DNA of 64,000 nucleotides from Myotis daubentonii (GCF_963259705.1 NC_081840.1:6071062-6135061); one strand, 5' to 3'. Counted from the stretch's first letter, positions 33,385 to 44,680 are shown. Numbers and translations are program-made. Notes: generated by a model from the sequence alone, not told the origin.

Positions 33385-34465
33385 GAATACCCTTCAACAT
33401 TTCATATAATATTGATTTTGTGGTGATGAACTCCTTTACCTTTTTCTTGTCTGTGAAGCTCTTTATCTGACCTTCAATTCTGAATGATAGCTTTGCTGGA
33501 TAAAGTAATCTTGGTTGTAGGTCCTTGCTATTCATCACTTTGAATATTCTTGCCACTCCCTTCTGATCTGCATAGTTTCTGTTGAGAAATCAGCTGATAG
33601 TCATATGGGCACTCCCTTGTAGGTAACTAACTGCTTTTCTCTTGCTGCTTTTAAGATTCTCTCTCTTTTTATATATATTTTTTTTTAATTGATTTTTTTT
33701 TTATAGAGAGGAAGCGAGAGGGATAGAGAGTTAGAAACATCGATCAGCTGCCCCTTGCACACCTCCTACTGGGGATGTGCCCGCAACCAAGGTACATGCC
33801 CTTGACCGGAATCGAACCTGGGACCGTTCAGTCCGCAGGCCAATGCTCTATCCACTGAACCACACCAGTTCGGGCTAAGATTCTCTCTTTGGTTTTAGCC
33901 CTTGACATTTTAATTATGATGTGTCTTGGTGTAGTCCTCTTTAGGTTCCTCTTGTTTGGGACTCTCTGAGCTTTGGCACTTGTAAGTCTACTTCTTTCAC
34001 CAGGTAGGGGAGGTTTTCTGTCCTTGTTTCTTCAAATAGGTTTTCAACATCTTGCTCTCTCTCTTCTTCTAGCACCCCCATAATGCGAATGTTGGTACAC
34101 TTGAAGTTGTCCCAGAAGCTCCTTACACTATCTTCATATTTTTGGACTCATTTCTTTTTGTTCTCCTGGTTGGGTGTTTCTTGCTTCCTCATATTTCAAA
34201 TCATTGATTTGATTCTCAGAATCCTCAACTCTACTGTTGAATCCCTGTATATTATTCTTCATTTCAGTCAGTGATGCTCAATTTTTGAGTGGTCCTTTTC
34301 CATTTTTTGGGCATTCTCACTAAGATCCTTCAAAGTCTCACTAAGTCCCTTGGAAGTTTCTAGAAGATTCTTGAGTAACCTTATAACCATGGTTTTGAAC
34401 TCTATATCCAGTAGCTTGCTTTCTTGCATTTCTTTCATTTGTGACATGTTTCTTTGTCTCTGCAT
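33385..34465 (-). pseudogene. ORF1p of the HAL1-like LINE, interrupted
   Basis: ORF1p is the RNA-binding nucleic-acid chaperone of L1-type elements. Reading the minus strand from 34465, the start MQRQRNMSQMKEMQESKLLD is followed by a leucine-rich coiled coil (about 65 residues open). An RRM-like part (SFWDNFKCTNIRIMGV, about 34120-34075) and the C-terminal domain (KTKERILKAAR near 33885 and 33650; LQPRLLYPAKLSFRIEGQIK near 33520-33460) follow. A VES SINE at 33668-33876 and several stops break it. The order of the parts is that of a full ORF1, so the element was once coding. Confidence 0.72.
33668..33876 (-). repeat. VES SINE with about 14-base duplication
   Basis: Antisense VES SINE with GGAATCGAACCTGGGACCGT and CTGAACCACACCAGTTCGGG. 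AAGATTCTCTC... at 33653 recurs at 33877-33890, with a two-base slip in the CT run. Confidence 0.92.
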
Positions 34466-36190
34466 TTTGGCTGCTTCCCTGTGTTTATGTCTATGTATTG
34501 GGTAGAGCTGCCAAGTCTCCTTGAGTTGATAGAGTGGCCTGGTGTAGTAGGTGTTCTATAGGACCCAGTAGCTCAGCCTCCCAAGTCACCTGAGGTAGAC
34601 ACTCTAGGTGCACCCCTTTGTGGGCTGTGAGCACAGTCTTGTTGTAGTTGAGACTTGATTGCTGTTGGTGTCACTGGGAGGAATTGACCTCCAGGCCAAT
34701 TGGCTGTGAGGACCAGCTATGACTACAGTGGGAAAGCTGCTGTGCAGGAGACACCCCTATGGAGCAGGACTTGCTTCAGTGGGGCTTTGGTGCTCACTGA
34801 ATCTTCCCCTTGAGTGTGATGCTTATGGATATGGAGAGTTGTAATCTGGTGTGGTCTGACACTGACCACTGGGTACACTGGCTCTTGGGTCTCCAGGAAG
34901 GTGCAAAGTCAGCCACTGCCTAGGGCCACCTAACAGAAGCTACAGAGAGATCTACAGATTCTTCCTCTTTGTATGGGGTTTGGAAGTGCCCAAGTGAGGC
35001 CCACCTGTGAAGCAAGGCAGGCTGGTGCTGGTGCTGGTGCTGGGTCTTGGGCCTTTTTTGATAGGTTTGGGGCTCCAGACCCAGCTGTAGCTTGTTTGAC
35101 AGATTTTAGCCCTCGCAAGGACAGGCCATTCATATGCAAAACCCATTGTACACAGCTTGGGTGGGGTTGTAAATTGGATGAGGCAGGGTCTTAGGGAATC
35201 ACCAAGGTGGAGCAAACAGAAATGGCTGCCAGTCAGCCCTGCCACTGGGAAGGTCCCAGCATAGGAACAATGACACCTGCAAGCACCTCCATCTGGGAGG
35301 AAGCCGCCCTGAGTTCCTGCCCTGATGCCAGGCAATCTGGTTCCTCCTCATATGTGACTGTGTCCCCCAGATCCTCACCCTGGCACTAGAGCTCAGAGGA
35401 TGCGAGACCTTGTATGTTCAGTTCATGGTGCTGGCCTTTTAAGAGGAACAGCTGGGTCTCCAGCAGCCTCTGTGTCACTGAGCCCCAATCCGCACTGGTT
35501 TTTACAGCCTGTAGTTCTTACTGCCCGTAGGGACTTCCTTTCCCAGCTCTGCAACCCTGGGCTGGGCTTCAGGTGTGGGGCAGGGATCCCTTGCTCCTCA
35601 CCAGCGGCCTCTACAGAGACAATCTCCCTCCTGATTAAAAAAGTGGCCCACGTGCATGCCAGACCAGCCCGCTTTGTGCCTCCACACCGCCTACCAGTCT
35701 CAGTGTGCTCTCTTCTTTATTTCTCTAATTGTAGGACTCTTCAGCCAGCTTTGGATGATGGTTGTTCTGTATTTTAGTTATAATTTTGATGTGATCGTGA
35801 TAGGCGGAAAGTACAGGCCTTTACCTATGCCACCATCTTGGTTCCTCCTCACTTGCCCCTCTAGGCTGGCTGTGTCCAAGCCCACCCTACTGTCTGTGTC
35901 CATGGGTTATGTATATATGCATACAAGTTCTTTGGTTGATCACTTCCCACCTACCCACCTTCCCCTGCCTTCCCTCTGAGATTCCACAGTCTGTTCTATG
36001 CTTCTGTGTCTCTGGATCTATTTTGTTCATCAATTTATTTTGTTCATTAGATTCCACATATGAGTGAGATCATATACTTGTCTTTCTCTGAATGACTTAT
36101 TTCGCTTTGCATAATACTCTCCAGGTCTCTCCAAGATCCTTCTTTTTTACTGCTGCTTGTATTTCATGGTATAAATGTACCACAGCTTTT

Positions 36191-36408
36191 TAAAAATTAT
36201 TTTTTTATTTCAGAGAGGAAGGGAGAGGGAGAGGGAGATAGAAACATCAGTGAGGAGAGAGAATCATTGATCAACTGCCTCCTGCACACTCCCCCCCCCC
36301 TCCGCCCCCAATGGGGATTGAGCCCGCAACCCTGGCATGTGCCTGACTGGGATTCGAACTGGGACCTCCTGGTTCATAGATCGAGGCTCAAGCACTGAGC
36401 CATGCTGG
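36191..36408 (-). repeat. VES SINE with 11-base duplication
   Basis: Antisense VES SINE with a C run at 36291-36301. CCACAGCTTTT at 36180-36190 is repeated at 36409-36419. Confidence 0.92.
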
Positions 36409-38449
36409 CCACAGCTTTTTTTATCCACTCATCTACTGAGGGGCACTTAGACTGTTTCCAGATCATAGCTATTGTAAATTGTGCTGCTGTGAAAATAGGG
36501 GTGCATCATTCTTTTTGATTGGCATTTTGGATCTCTTAGGATATATTCCTAAAAAGGGATCGCTGGGTCAAATGGCAGTAGCATATTTAACTTTTTGAGG
36601 AAACCCCAAAATATTTTCCATAATAGCTGCACCAGTCTGCATTCCCACCAGCAATGTACGAGGGTTCCCTTTTCTTCACATCCTTGCCAGCACTTGTCAT
36701 TCGTTGATTTGTTGATGGTAGCATTCTGACAGGTGTGAGGTGATACTGCATTGTCATTTTAATTTGCATCTCTCTGATGATAAGTGACTTTGAGCATTTT
36801 TTTTCATATGTCTTTTGACCATCTGTAGGTACACTTTGGAGAAGTATATAAGTCCTATATAAGTCCTTTGCCCATTTTTTAATTGGATTGTTTGTCTTCC
36901 TTTTAAGTTGCATGAGTTCCTTATACAGTATATTTTGATATTAATCCTTCATCAGATGTATCATTGCCAAATATGTCCTCTCAGAGAGTGAGCTCCCTTT
37001 TCGTTTTGATGATAGGTTTTGTGTGTGTGTGTGTTTTGTTTGTTTGTTTGTTTGCTGTGCAGAAGCTTTTTATTTTGATGTAGTCCCATTTGTTTACTTT
37101 CTCCTTAGTTTCCTTTGCCCTCGGAAATGTATCTGTAAACATATTGCTATGAGAGATGTCTGAGATTTTGCTGCCTATGGTTTCTTCTAGGATTTTTATG
37201 GCTTCATCACTTACATTTAAGTCTTTTATCCATTTTGAGTTTATTCTTGTGTAGGGTGTAAGTTGATGGTCTAGTTTCATTTTTTTGCATGTATCTGTCC
37301 AATCTTCCTTCCACCATTTATTGAATAGACTGGCTTGACTCCATTGTATGTTCTTGCCTCCTATGTCAAATATTAATTGAATATAATGGCTTGGGTCGAT
37401 TTATGGGTTCCATTGATCCATATGCCTGTTCTTGTGCCAGTACCAGGCTGTTTTGATTATGGTGGCTTTGTAGTATATCTTGATATCTGGTATTGTGATT
37501 CCTCCAACTTTGTTCTTCTTTCTCAAGATTACTGCAGATATTCGGGGTCTTTTTTGGTTCCATATAAATTTTTGGAGTATTTGTTTTAGATCTGTGCAAT
37601 ATGCTGTTGGTATTTTAATGGGGATTGCATTGAATCTGTAGATTGCCTTGGATAATATGGACATTTTGATGATGTTAATTCTACCAATCCATGAATATGG
37701 TATAGTCTTCCACTTGTTTATATCTTCCACCATCTCTTTTTTCAACGTTCTGTAGTTTTCTGAGTACAAGTCTTTTACCTCCATGGTTAAGTTCATTCCT
37801 AAGTATCCTATTTTTTTGTTGTTGTTGTTGCAATGGTAAATGGGATTGTTTATTTAGTTTCTCTTTCTGATAATTCATTATTGGCATATAAAAAAGCCAT
37901 CAATTATTGGGTGTTGATTTTGTATCCTGTTACATTGCCAAATTCATTAATTAAATCTAGTAGTTTTTTGGTGGAGTCTTTAGGGTTTTCTGTGTACAGT
38001 ATCATGTCATCTGTGACTAATGAGAGTTTTACTTCCTCCTTTCTGACTTGGATTCCTTTTATTTTTTCTTCTTGTCTGATTGCTGTGACTAGGACTTCCA
38101 GTACTGTGCTGAATAAGAGTGGTGAAAGCGGACATCCCTGTCTTGTTCCTGTTCTTAGGGGAAACACTTATTTTTTTGCCCATTGAGTATGATGTTCACT
38201 GCAGTTTTTGTCATATATGGCCTTTATCATGTTGAGACATGCTCTCTCTTTTCCACTTGGCTGAGAGTTTTTATCAAAGGTGGGTGCTGGATTTTGTCAA
38301 ATGCTTTTTCTGCATCTATTGATATGATCATGTGATTTTTGTCTCTCAATTTGTTTATGTGATCTATCGCATTTATTGACTTGTGAATATTATATCAGCC
38401 TCGCATCCCTGGAATAAATCCCACTTGGTCATGGTGTATGATCTTTTTA

Positions 38450-38674
38450 TTTATTTTTTTAAAATATATTTTATTGATGTTTTACAGAGAGGAAGGGAGA
38501 GGGATAGAGAGTCAGAAACATCGATGAGAGAGAAACATCGATCAGCTGCCTCCTACACACCCCCCACTGGAGATGTGCCCGCAACCAAGGTACATGCCCT
38601 TGACCAGAATCAAACCTGGGACCCTTGAGTCCACAGGCCGATGCTCTATCCACTGAGCCAAACTGGTCAGGGCG
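38450..38674 (-). repeat. VES SINE with 12-base duplication
   Basis: Antisense VES SINE (GAGCCAAACTGGTCAGGG at the head). ATGATCTTTTTA occurs at 38438-38449 and 38675-38686. Close to consensus. Confidence 0.93.
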
Positions 38675-38976
38675 ATGATCTTTTTAATATATTGCTGGAT
38701 CTGATTTGCTAATATTTTGTTGAGGATTTTAGCATCTATGTTCATCAGGGACATTGGCTTGTAATTCTCTTTCTTTGTAGTGTCTTTATCCGGTTTTGGA
38801 ATTAGGATAATGCTGGTCTCATGAAGAGAGCTTGGAAGTGTTCCTTTCTCTTGGAATTTTTGGAATATTTTGAGGAGTATAAGTGTTAGTTCTTCTTTGA
38901 ATGTTTGGTAAAACTCCCTGTGAAGCCATCCAGACCCAGCCTTTTGTTTGCTGGGAGTTTATTTTTATTATTATTA

Positions 38977-40505
38977 CTAGAGGCCCGGTGCACAAAAATT
39001 TGTGCACTCGGGGGGAAGGGGGGGTCCCTCAGCCCAGCCTGTGCCCTCTCGCAGTCTGGGACCCCTTGGGAGATAACGCCCTGCTGGCTTAGGCCTGCTC
39101 CCGGGTGGCAGAGGGCAGGCCCAATCCCTAGGTGCAGCCCCTGGTCGGGCTCAGAGCAGGGCCGATTGGGGAGTTGGGGCGCCGCCCCCTGTCATGCACA
39201 GAGCAGGGCGGATCGGGAGGTTGCGATGCCACCCTCAGACACGCTCAGGGTAGGGCTGATTGGGGGGTTGGGGCACCGCCCCGTCACACTCAAGGCAGGG
39301 TTGATGGGGAGGTTGCGGCACCACCCCCTGTCACGCACAGAGCAGGGCCAATCATGGGGTTGGGGAGCTCCTCCCGTCACTCACAGAGTAGGGCCAATAG
39401 GGGAGTTGGGGCACCGCCCCCTGTCACACACAGAGCAGGGCAGATCAGGGGGTTGGGGTGCTGCACGCTGTCACACTCAGGGCAGGGCTGATGGGGAGGT
39501 TATGGCTCTACCCCGTCACACACAGAGCAGGGCCCGTGGGGGGCGGTTGGGGCGTCGCCCTCTATCACCCACAGAGCAGGGCCGATCAGGGGGTTGGGGC
39601 ACCGCAACCTGTCACACACAGAGCAGGGCCGATCAGGGGGTTGGGGCGCCGCAACCTGTCACACACAGAGCACGGCTGATCAGGGGGTTGGGGCACCACA
39701 GCCTGTCACACACAGATCCTCAGGGCGATCAGGGGGTTGGGGAGCTCCCCTGTATCAGGCACAGAGCAGGGCTGATCAGGGGGTTGGGGCGCCTTCCCCT
39801 GTCACCAACAGAGCAGGGCCGATAGGGAGGTGTTGGCCCCACCCCCTGTCACACACAGAGCCACAGGGCGATCAGGGGGTTTGGGCGCTGCCCCCTGTCA
39901 TGCTGATCCCGGTGCCGGGAGGCATATTACCCTTTTACTATATAGAATAGAGGCCTGGTGCACGGGTTGGGGCCGGCTGGTTTGCCCTGAAGGGTGTCCT
40001 GGATCAGGGTGGGGGTCCCCACTGGGGTGCCTGGCCAGTCTGGGTGAGGGGCTGAGGGCTGTTTTCAGGCTGGCGGGTGACTGAAGCTCCCAATCGCTCC
40101 TTTTTTTCTTTTTTTTATTCTGGGCCAGCTTTAGCTCTGAGGCTCCAGCTCTTAGGCCTCCGCTGCTGAAAGCAGGTTTCTGGCCTTTGTTTACCTTCTG
40201 TATTTGAAACAATGTTGTGATCCTGCTGGCAGAAGCCCAGCGACTAAAGCAGGTTTCTGGGGTTTTGTTTAGCTTCTATATTTGTAACATAGTTGCTTAG
40301 AGTTGCAGCTCAGAGCCCAGCAGCGGCAGGCGGGGAACGTTGGAGTCCTCCGTCACTGAAGCAAGCAAGCCTCATGTTAGCTTCCAGCTGCCTGGCTGCC
40401 GGCCGCCATCTTGGCTGGCAGTTAATTTGCATATCGCCCTGATTAGCCAATGGGAAGGGTAGCAGTCTTACGCCAATTACCATGTTTCTCTTTTATTAGA
40501 TAGGA
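38977..40505 (-). mobile_element. chimeric HeliBat-type Helitron, left member of a tandem pair
   Basis: CTAG at 38977-38980 with the hairpin GTGCACAAAAATTTGTGCAC forms the 3' end. The 5' end is the complement of 40489-40505 (TCCTATCTAATAAAAGA). The tandem repeat is at 39150-39900 and the fossil junction near 39947. Host A38976 precedes CTAG. The right-hand neighbour begins at 40506 with no spacer. No transposase gene. Confidence 0.92.
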
Positions 40506-41805
40506 CTAGAGGCTCGGTGCACAAAAATTTGTGCACTAGTGGGGGAGGGGGGTCCCTCAGCCCGGCCTGTGCCCGCTCGCAGTCTGGGACCCCTCGAGAG
40601 ATAATGCCCTGCTGGCTTAGGCCTGATCCCAGGTGGCAGAGGGCAGGCCCAATCCCTAGGTGCAGTCCCTGGTTGGGCTCAGTGCAGGGCCGATTGGGGA
40701 GTTGGGGTGCCGCCCCCTGTCATGCACAGAGCAAGATCGATGGGGAGGTTGTGGCGCCACCCCATCACGCACAGAGCAGGGCCAATCAGGGGGTTGGGGC
40801 ACTGCCCCCTGTCACTCACAGAGCAGGGCCCATCAGGGGGGTTGGGGCTCTGTACCCTGTCACGCACAGAGCAGGGCCCATCAGGGGGTTGGGGCGCCGC
40901 CCTCTATCACTCACAGAGCAGGGCCGATCAGGGGTTGGGGCGCCGACACTCTCACACACAGAGCAGGGCCCGTGGGCGGGGGGGGTTTGGGCGCCTTCCC
41001 CTGTCACGAACAGAGCAGGGCCGATAGGGAGGTTGTGGCCCCGCCCCCTGTCACACACAGAGCCGCAGGCCGATCAGGGGGTTTGGGTGTTGCCCCCTGT
41101 CAAGCTGATCCCGGTGCCAGGAGGCCTCTCAGCTCCGCTGATCCCGGTGCTGGGAGGCATATTACCCTTTTACTATATAGGGTAGAGGCCTGGTGCACGG
41201 GTTGGGGCCGGCTGGTTTGCCCTGAAGGGTGTCCTGGTTCAGGGTGGGGGTCCCCACTGGGGTGCCTGGCCAGCCTGGGTGAGGGGTGATGGCTGTTTAC
41301 AGCTGGTCACACACCCTTCAGGGTGGGGGTCCCCTCTGGGGTGCCTGGCCAGTCTGGGTGAGGGGCTGAGGGCTGTTTTTAGGCTGTGGGTGACTGAAGC
41401 TCCCAACTGCTCCTTTTTTCCTTTTTCATCTGGGCCAGCTTTAGCTTTGAGGCTTGGCTCCAGCTCTTAGGCCTCTGCTGCTGAAAGTAGGTTTCTGGCC
41501 TTTGCTTACAATGTTGCGATCCTGCTGGCTGAAGCCCGGTGTACTAAAACAGGTTTCTGGGGTTTTGTTTAGCTTCTATATTTGTTACATAGTTGCTTAG
41601 AATTGCAGCTCAGAGGCCTGCAGCGGCAGGCGGGGAACGTTGGAGTCCTCCATCACTGAAGGAAGCAAGCCTCATGTTAGTTTCAAGCTGCCTGGCTGCC
41701 AGCCGCCATTTTGGCTGGCATTTAATTTGCATATTGCCCTGATTAGCCAATGGGAAGGGTAGCGGTCGTACGCCAATTACCATGTTTCTCTTTTATTAGA
41801 TAGGA
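40506..41805 (-). mobile_element. chimeric HeliBat-type Helitron, right member of a tandem pair
   Basis: Starts CTAGAGGCTCGGTGCAC (one change, C to T, relative to CTAGAGGCCCGG) with the same hairpin, and ends at the complement of TCCTATCTAATAAAAGA (41789-41805). Host T41806 follows. Joining 38976 to 41806 restores L1 ORF2 text (TTATTATTA/TTATTACTGC). The tandem repeat is at 40690-41100 and is shorter than in the left member. The fossil junction lies near 41183. Confidence 0.92.
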
Positions 41806-42110
41806 TTATTACTGCTTTATACTTCTACTTTCTCTGGCCTATTCAGGTTTTCTGATTCTTCCTGATTGAGTTTTGAGGGTTGTACTTTTCTAGGAATTTA
41901 TCCATTTCATCCACATTATCCAGTTTGTTGGCATATAGTTGTTCATAGTATTTTCTTACAATCTTTTGTATTTCTATAGTGTCAGTTGTTACTTCTCTGC
42001 TTTCGTTTCTGATTTTATTTGGGTCCTGTTTGTTTATTGATTAGTCTGGCTAACTGTTCATCAATCTTGCCTATCTTCAAAGAACTAGCTCTTAGTTTCA
42101 TTGATCTTTT

Positions 42111-42346
42111 GTTTTTTTTATTTTAAAATGTATATATATATATTCTTATTGATTTCAGAGAATAAGGGAAAGAGAGAGAGAGATAGAAACATTAATGATG
42201 AGAGAGAATCATTGATCAGCTGCCACTTGCACGACCCCTACTGGTTCAAGCCCATAACCCGTGCATGTGCCCTTGACTGTAATTGAACCCTGGACCCTTC
42301 AGTCTGCAGGCCAATGCTCTATTCACTAATCCAAACCAGCTAGGGC
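42111..42346 (-). repeat. VES SINE
   Basis: Antisense VES SINE (CTAATCCAAACCAGCTAGGG at the head). TCATTGATC recurs at 42098-42106 and 42347-42355 as target duplication. Confidence 0.9.
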
Positions 42347-43154
42347 TCATTGATCATTTTTATAGTTTCTTTTTTAGTCTCTATATCATTTATTTCTGCT
42401 CTAATCTTTATTATTTCCTTCCTTCTACTTATTCTGGGCTTTTCTTGTTGGTCTCTTTCTAATTCTTTAAGATGTAGGGTTAAATAGTTTATTATTAATT
42501 TTTTTTTGAGGTAGGCCTGTAGTGCCATGAACTTCCCTCTCAGGACTGCTTTTGCTGTGTCTCAGAGATTTTGGATTGTTGTATGTTCATTTTCATTTGT
42601 TTCCAGGAAGTTTTAGATTCCTTTCTTGCTCTCATTGATAACCCATTCATTGTTTTATAACATGCTATTCAGCCTCCATGTGTTTGAATGTTTTTGAGTG
42701 TTTTTACTTTAGTTGATTTCTAATTTCATTCCATTGTGATCTGAGAAGATGCTTGATACGATTTAAATCTTCTTGAATTTATAGAGACTTGTTTTGTGTC
42801 CTAACATGTGGTCTATCTTTGTGAATGACTCATGTGCACTTGAGAAGAATGTATATTCTGCAGCTTTGGGGTGAAATGTTCTCTAAATGTCAATTAAATC
42901 CATCTAATCCAGTGTGTCCTTTAGAGTCACTGTTTCCTGGTTAAGTTTTTGTCTGGAAGACGTATCCAGGGAAGTCAGCGGGGTGTTAAAATCCCCTACT
43001 ATGACTGTATTGTCATCAATCTCTCCCTTAAAGTCCTCTGCAAGTTTTTTTTTATATATATATTTAGGTGCTCCTATATTGGGTGTTCTTTATCTTTGGT
43101 TTTGTACAGTTTGAAAATGAAATGCCTAAATGTGTGTTGTTTTATCCTCACCTG

Positions 43155-43350
43155 AGCACATATTTTTATTGATTTTTAGAGAGAGAGGAATGGGGAGATA
43201 AGGAGAGAAACATTGATCAGTTGCCTTCCCTACACTCTCCGACTGAGGATGGAACCTGAAACCTAGGTATATGCCCTGACCCGGAATCTAACTGCAACCT
43301 TTTTGGTGTACAGGACAACACTTCAACCAACTGAGCCTCCCAGTCAGGGT
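43155..43350 (-). repeat. older VES-related SINE
   Basis: Antisense SINE with ATATTTTTATTGATTTTTAG, GACCCGGAATCTAACTGCAA as decayed B box and CCAACTGAGCCTCCCAGTCA as A-box side. Flanked by similar CTAA(A/G)TGTG sequences. Confidence 0.82.
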
Positions 43351-43545
43351 CTAAGTGTGTTTTTTATATATATATTTTTCCTGCTTGTTGTTCTCTGAGC
43401 TTCCTAGAGCTGTGGTTTGGTGTCTGACATTAATTTGGGGGAAATTTAGTCATTATTGTTTCAAGTATTTTTTCTGCCACTTTCTCTCTTCTCCTGGTAT
43501 TCTCATTAATGTAAGCTCCATAGTTGCCATTGTCCTACAGTTCTT

Positions 43546-43753
43546 TTTAAAAATATATATTTTATTGATTTTTTTACAGAGAGGAAGGGAGTTAGAAACA
43601 TCGATGAGAGAGAAACATTGATCAGCTACCTCCTGTACACCCCCTATTGGAGATGTGCCTGCAACCAAGGTACATACCCTTGGCCAGAATCGAACCTGGG
43701 ACCTTTCAGTCCGCAGGCTGACGCTCTATCCACTGAGCCAAACCAGTTAGGGC
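43546..43753 (-). repeat. VES SINE with perfect 15-base duplication
   Basis: Antisense VES SINE, near consensus. TGTCCTACAGTTCTT at 43531-43545 is repeated exactly at 43754-43768. Confidence 0.95.
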
Positions 43754-43812
43754 TGTCCTACAGTTCTTAGACACTGTTCCTTTCGCCCCTGGTTCCCTTT
43801 GGGGTTTGAGAT

Positions 43813-43815
<3 letters not shown>

Positions 43816-43906
<91 letters not shown>
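43816..43906. repeat. (CT)n(AT)n compound microsatellite
   Basis: About 27 CT units, followed by about 18 AT units and then ATT triplets. It replaces or abuts the left end of the Tc1-like element. Confidence 0.95.
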
Positions 43907-43911
<5 letters not shown>

Positions 43912-44676
43912 TTATTATTATTGTTACCACTCCATCAGTACTTCATTGGGCCACCTTTTTCCTTCAATACTGCGGTGATTCTTTTTGGCATTGACTCCAC
44001 GAGATGCTGAAAGGTGATGCGAGGATCTGACACAATGCCTGATGAATAGCACTGTCCAGTTCTGTGAGATTTGATGGTTATGGAACCAGCTGCCTGATGG
44101 CTCTTTTAACTACATCCCACAAATGCTCAATTGGATTGAGATCTGGTGATTGTGGGGGCCACCTAAACAAGGTAAAGTCTCCCTCATGTTCTTGTAACCA
44201 CTCCTGCACAATACGAGCACCGTGGCATGGCGCATTGTCTTGTTGGAAGAAGCCATCTCCATTGGGACACGCCATCAACATGATAGGATGAACCTGATCA
44301 GCAACGATACTTAGGTATGTTGTGCTATTCAGACGTTGTTCCACATGAATTAAAGGGCCCAAATCATGCCAGGAAAACATGCCCCAAACCATAACACTGC
44401 CCCCACCAGCTTGAAGGGTTGTACTCATGCATGTGGGGTGCATGCTTTCATGCTGTTTCCACCAAATTCTCACTCTGCCACCTGCATGATGCAACTGGAA
44501 ACGTGATTCATCGGACCATATGACTTTTTTCCAATGCTCGACTGTCCAATCCTTGTGTTCCTGTGCGAATTGGAGACGTTTTATCTTGGTAACTGCAGCC
44601 AGCAAAGGTGTTCAAACAGTCCTTCAGCTAATTTGCCTACAAACGTCAGGTGGTTATAATAATCTGGCCACTCAGA

Positions 44677-44680
<4 letters not shown>
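43906..44680 (-). mobile_element. Tc1/mariner transposon (DD36E type), internally deleted
   Basis: The element carries the C-terminal two thirds of a Tc1-like transposase. Its 5' side (right end) still has terminal sequence: the complement of 44627-44680 begins CTGAGTGGCCAGATTATTAT. The left terminus has decayed into ATT repeats and a microsatellite. The N-terminal DNA-binding (paired-type helix-turn-helix) region is missing: terminal sequence runs almost directly into the catalytic domain. Not able to move by itself. Confidence 0.85.
43935..44605 (-). pseudogene. Tc1-like transposase, catalytic domain only
   Basis: This is a cut-and-paste DDE transposase that would act in the nucleus on the element ends. 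Open from 44605 to 44078, about 175 residues. The three catalytic residues are visible: D in KKVIWSDESRF, D in FFQQDNAPCH and E in SPDLNPIEHLWD. I count 36 residues between the second D and the E, against 34 in classical Tc1 (DD34E). A stop follows RAIRQLVP. Beyond it the usual C-terminal tail (SNLTELDSAIHQ..., FNISWSQCQKES) continues in the same frame to about 43935 with a second stop. The DD36E spacing is known from the Incomer group, reported in bats among other animals. The assignment rests on spacing only. Confidence 0.85.

Larger units (their letters stand above)
33030..35845 (-). repeat. HAL1-like LINE (ORF1, no ORF2)
   Basis: Antisense. The 5' end is near 35845 (complement GGAACCAAGATGGTGGCATA), the 5' UTR runs to about 34470, ORF1 from about 34465 to 33385, and a 3' UTR to 33030, next to a T-rich stretch. 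No ORF2 lies between ORF1 and the 3' UTR, which is the layout of HAL1 elements. A VES SINE (33668-33876) splits ORF1. The related copy at 864-2838 lacks the central and 3' part of ORF1. Confidence 0.7.
35850..38976 (-). pseudogene. L1 3' UTR and ORF2 C-terminal and RT parts, antisense, decayed
   Basis: The 3' UTR lies at about 35860-36150 and ORF2 follows upward. Visible pieces are [17 protein letters not shown] C-terminus (36913 down), KWIKDLNVSDEAIKILEE (37230 region), [20 protein letters not shown] (37660 region) and the RT core with [19 protein letters not shown] and [11 protein letters not shown] (38160-37990). The catalytic [YF]ADD motif reads TDD, so the A is lost, and the frame is broken in several places. 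VES SINEs sit at 36191 and 38450. A Helitron pair splits the L1 at 38976; it resumes at 41806. Confidence 0.88.
41806..43815 (-). pseudogene. L1 ORF2 endonuclease-side region, antisense, decayed
   Basis: Continuation of the L1 cut at 38976. A minus-strand fragment near 42528-42340 reads LHLKELERDQQEKPRISRRK and EIIKIRAEINDIETKK, the linker between endonuclease and RT of ORF2. Text from 42540 to 43000 is the endonuclease side. Three VES-type SINEs are inserted (42111, 43155, 43546). Not functional. Confidence 0.82.

Noticed and set aside
33385..34465. Intact ORF1 gene
   Set aside because: A SINE insertion and stops break it; described as a pseudogene instead.
38905..39825. A 306-codon plus-strand open frame starting in L1 and running into a Helitron
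   Set aside because: Crosses the boundary of two unrelated transposons; a chance frame through the repeat array.
43706..43994. Open frames with (RE)n or (YI)n residues
   Set aside because: Translations of (CT)n and (AT)n simple repeats.
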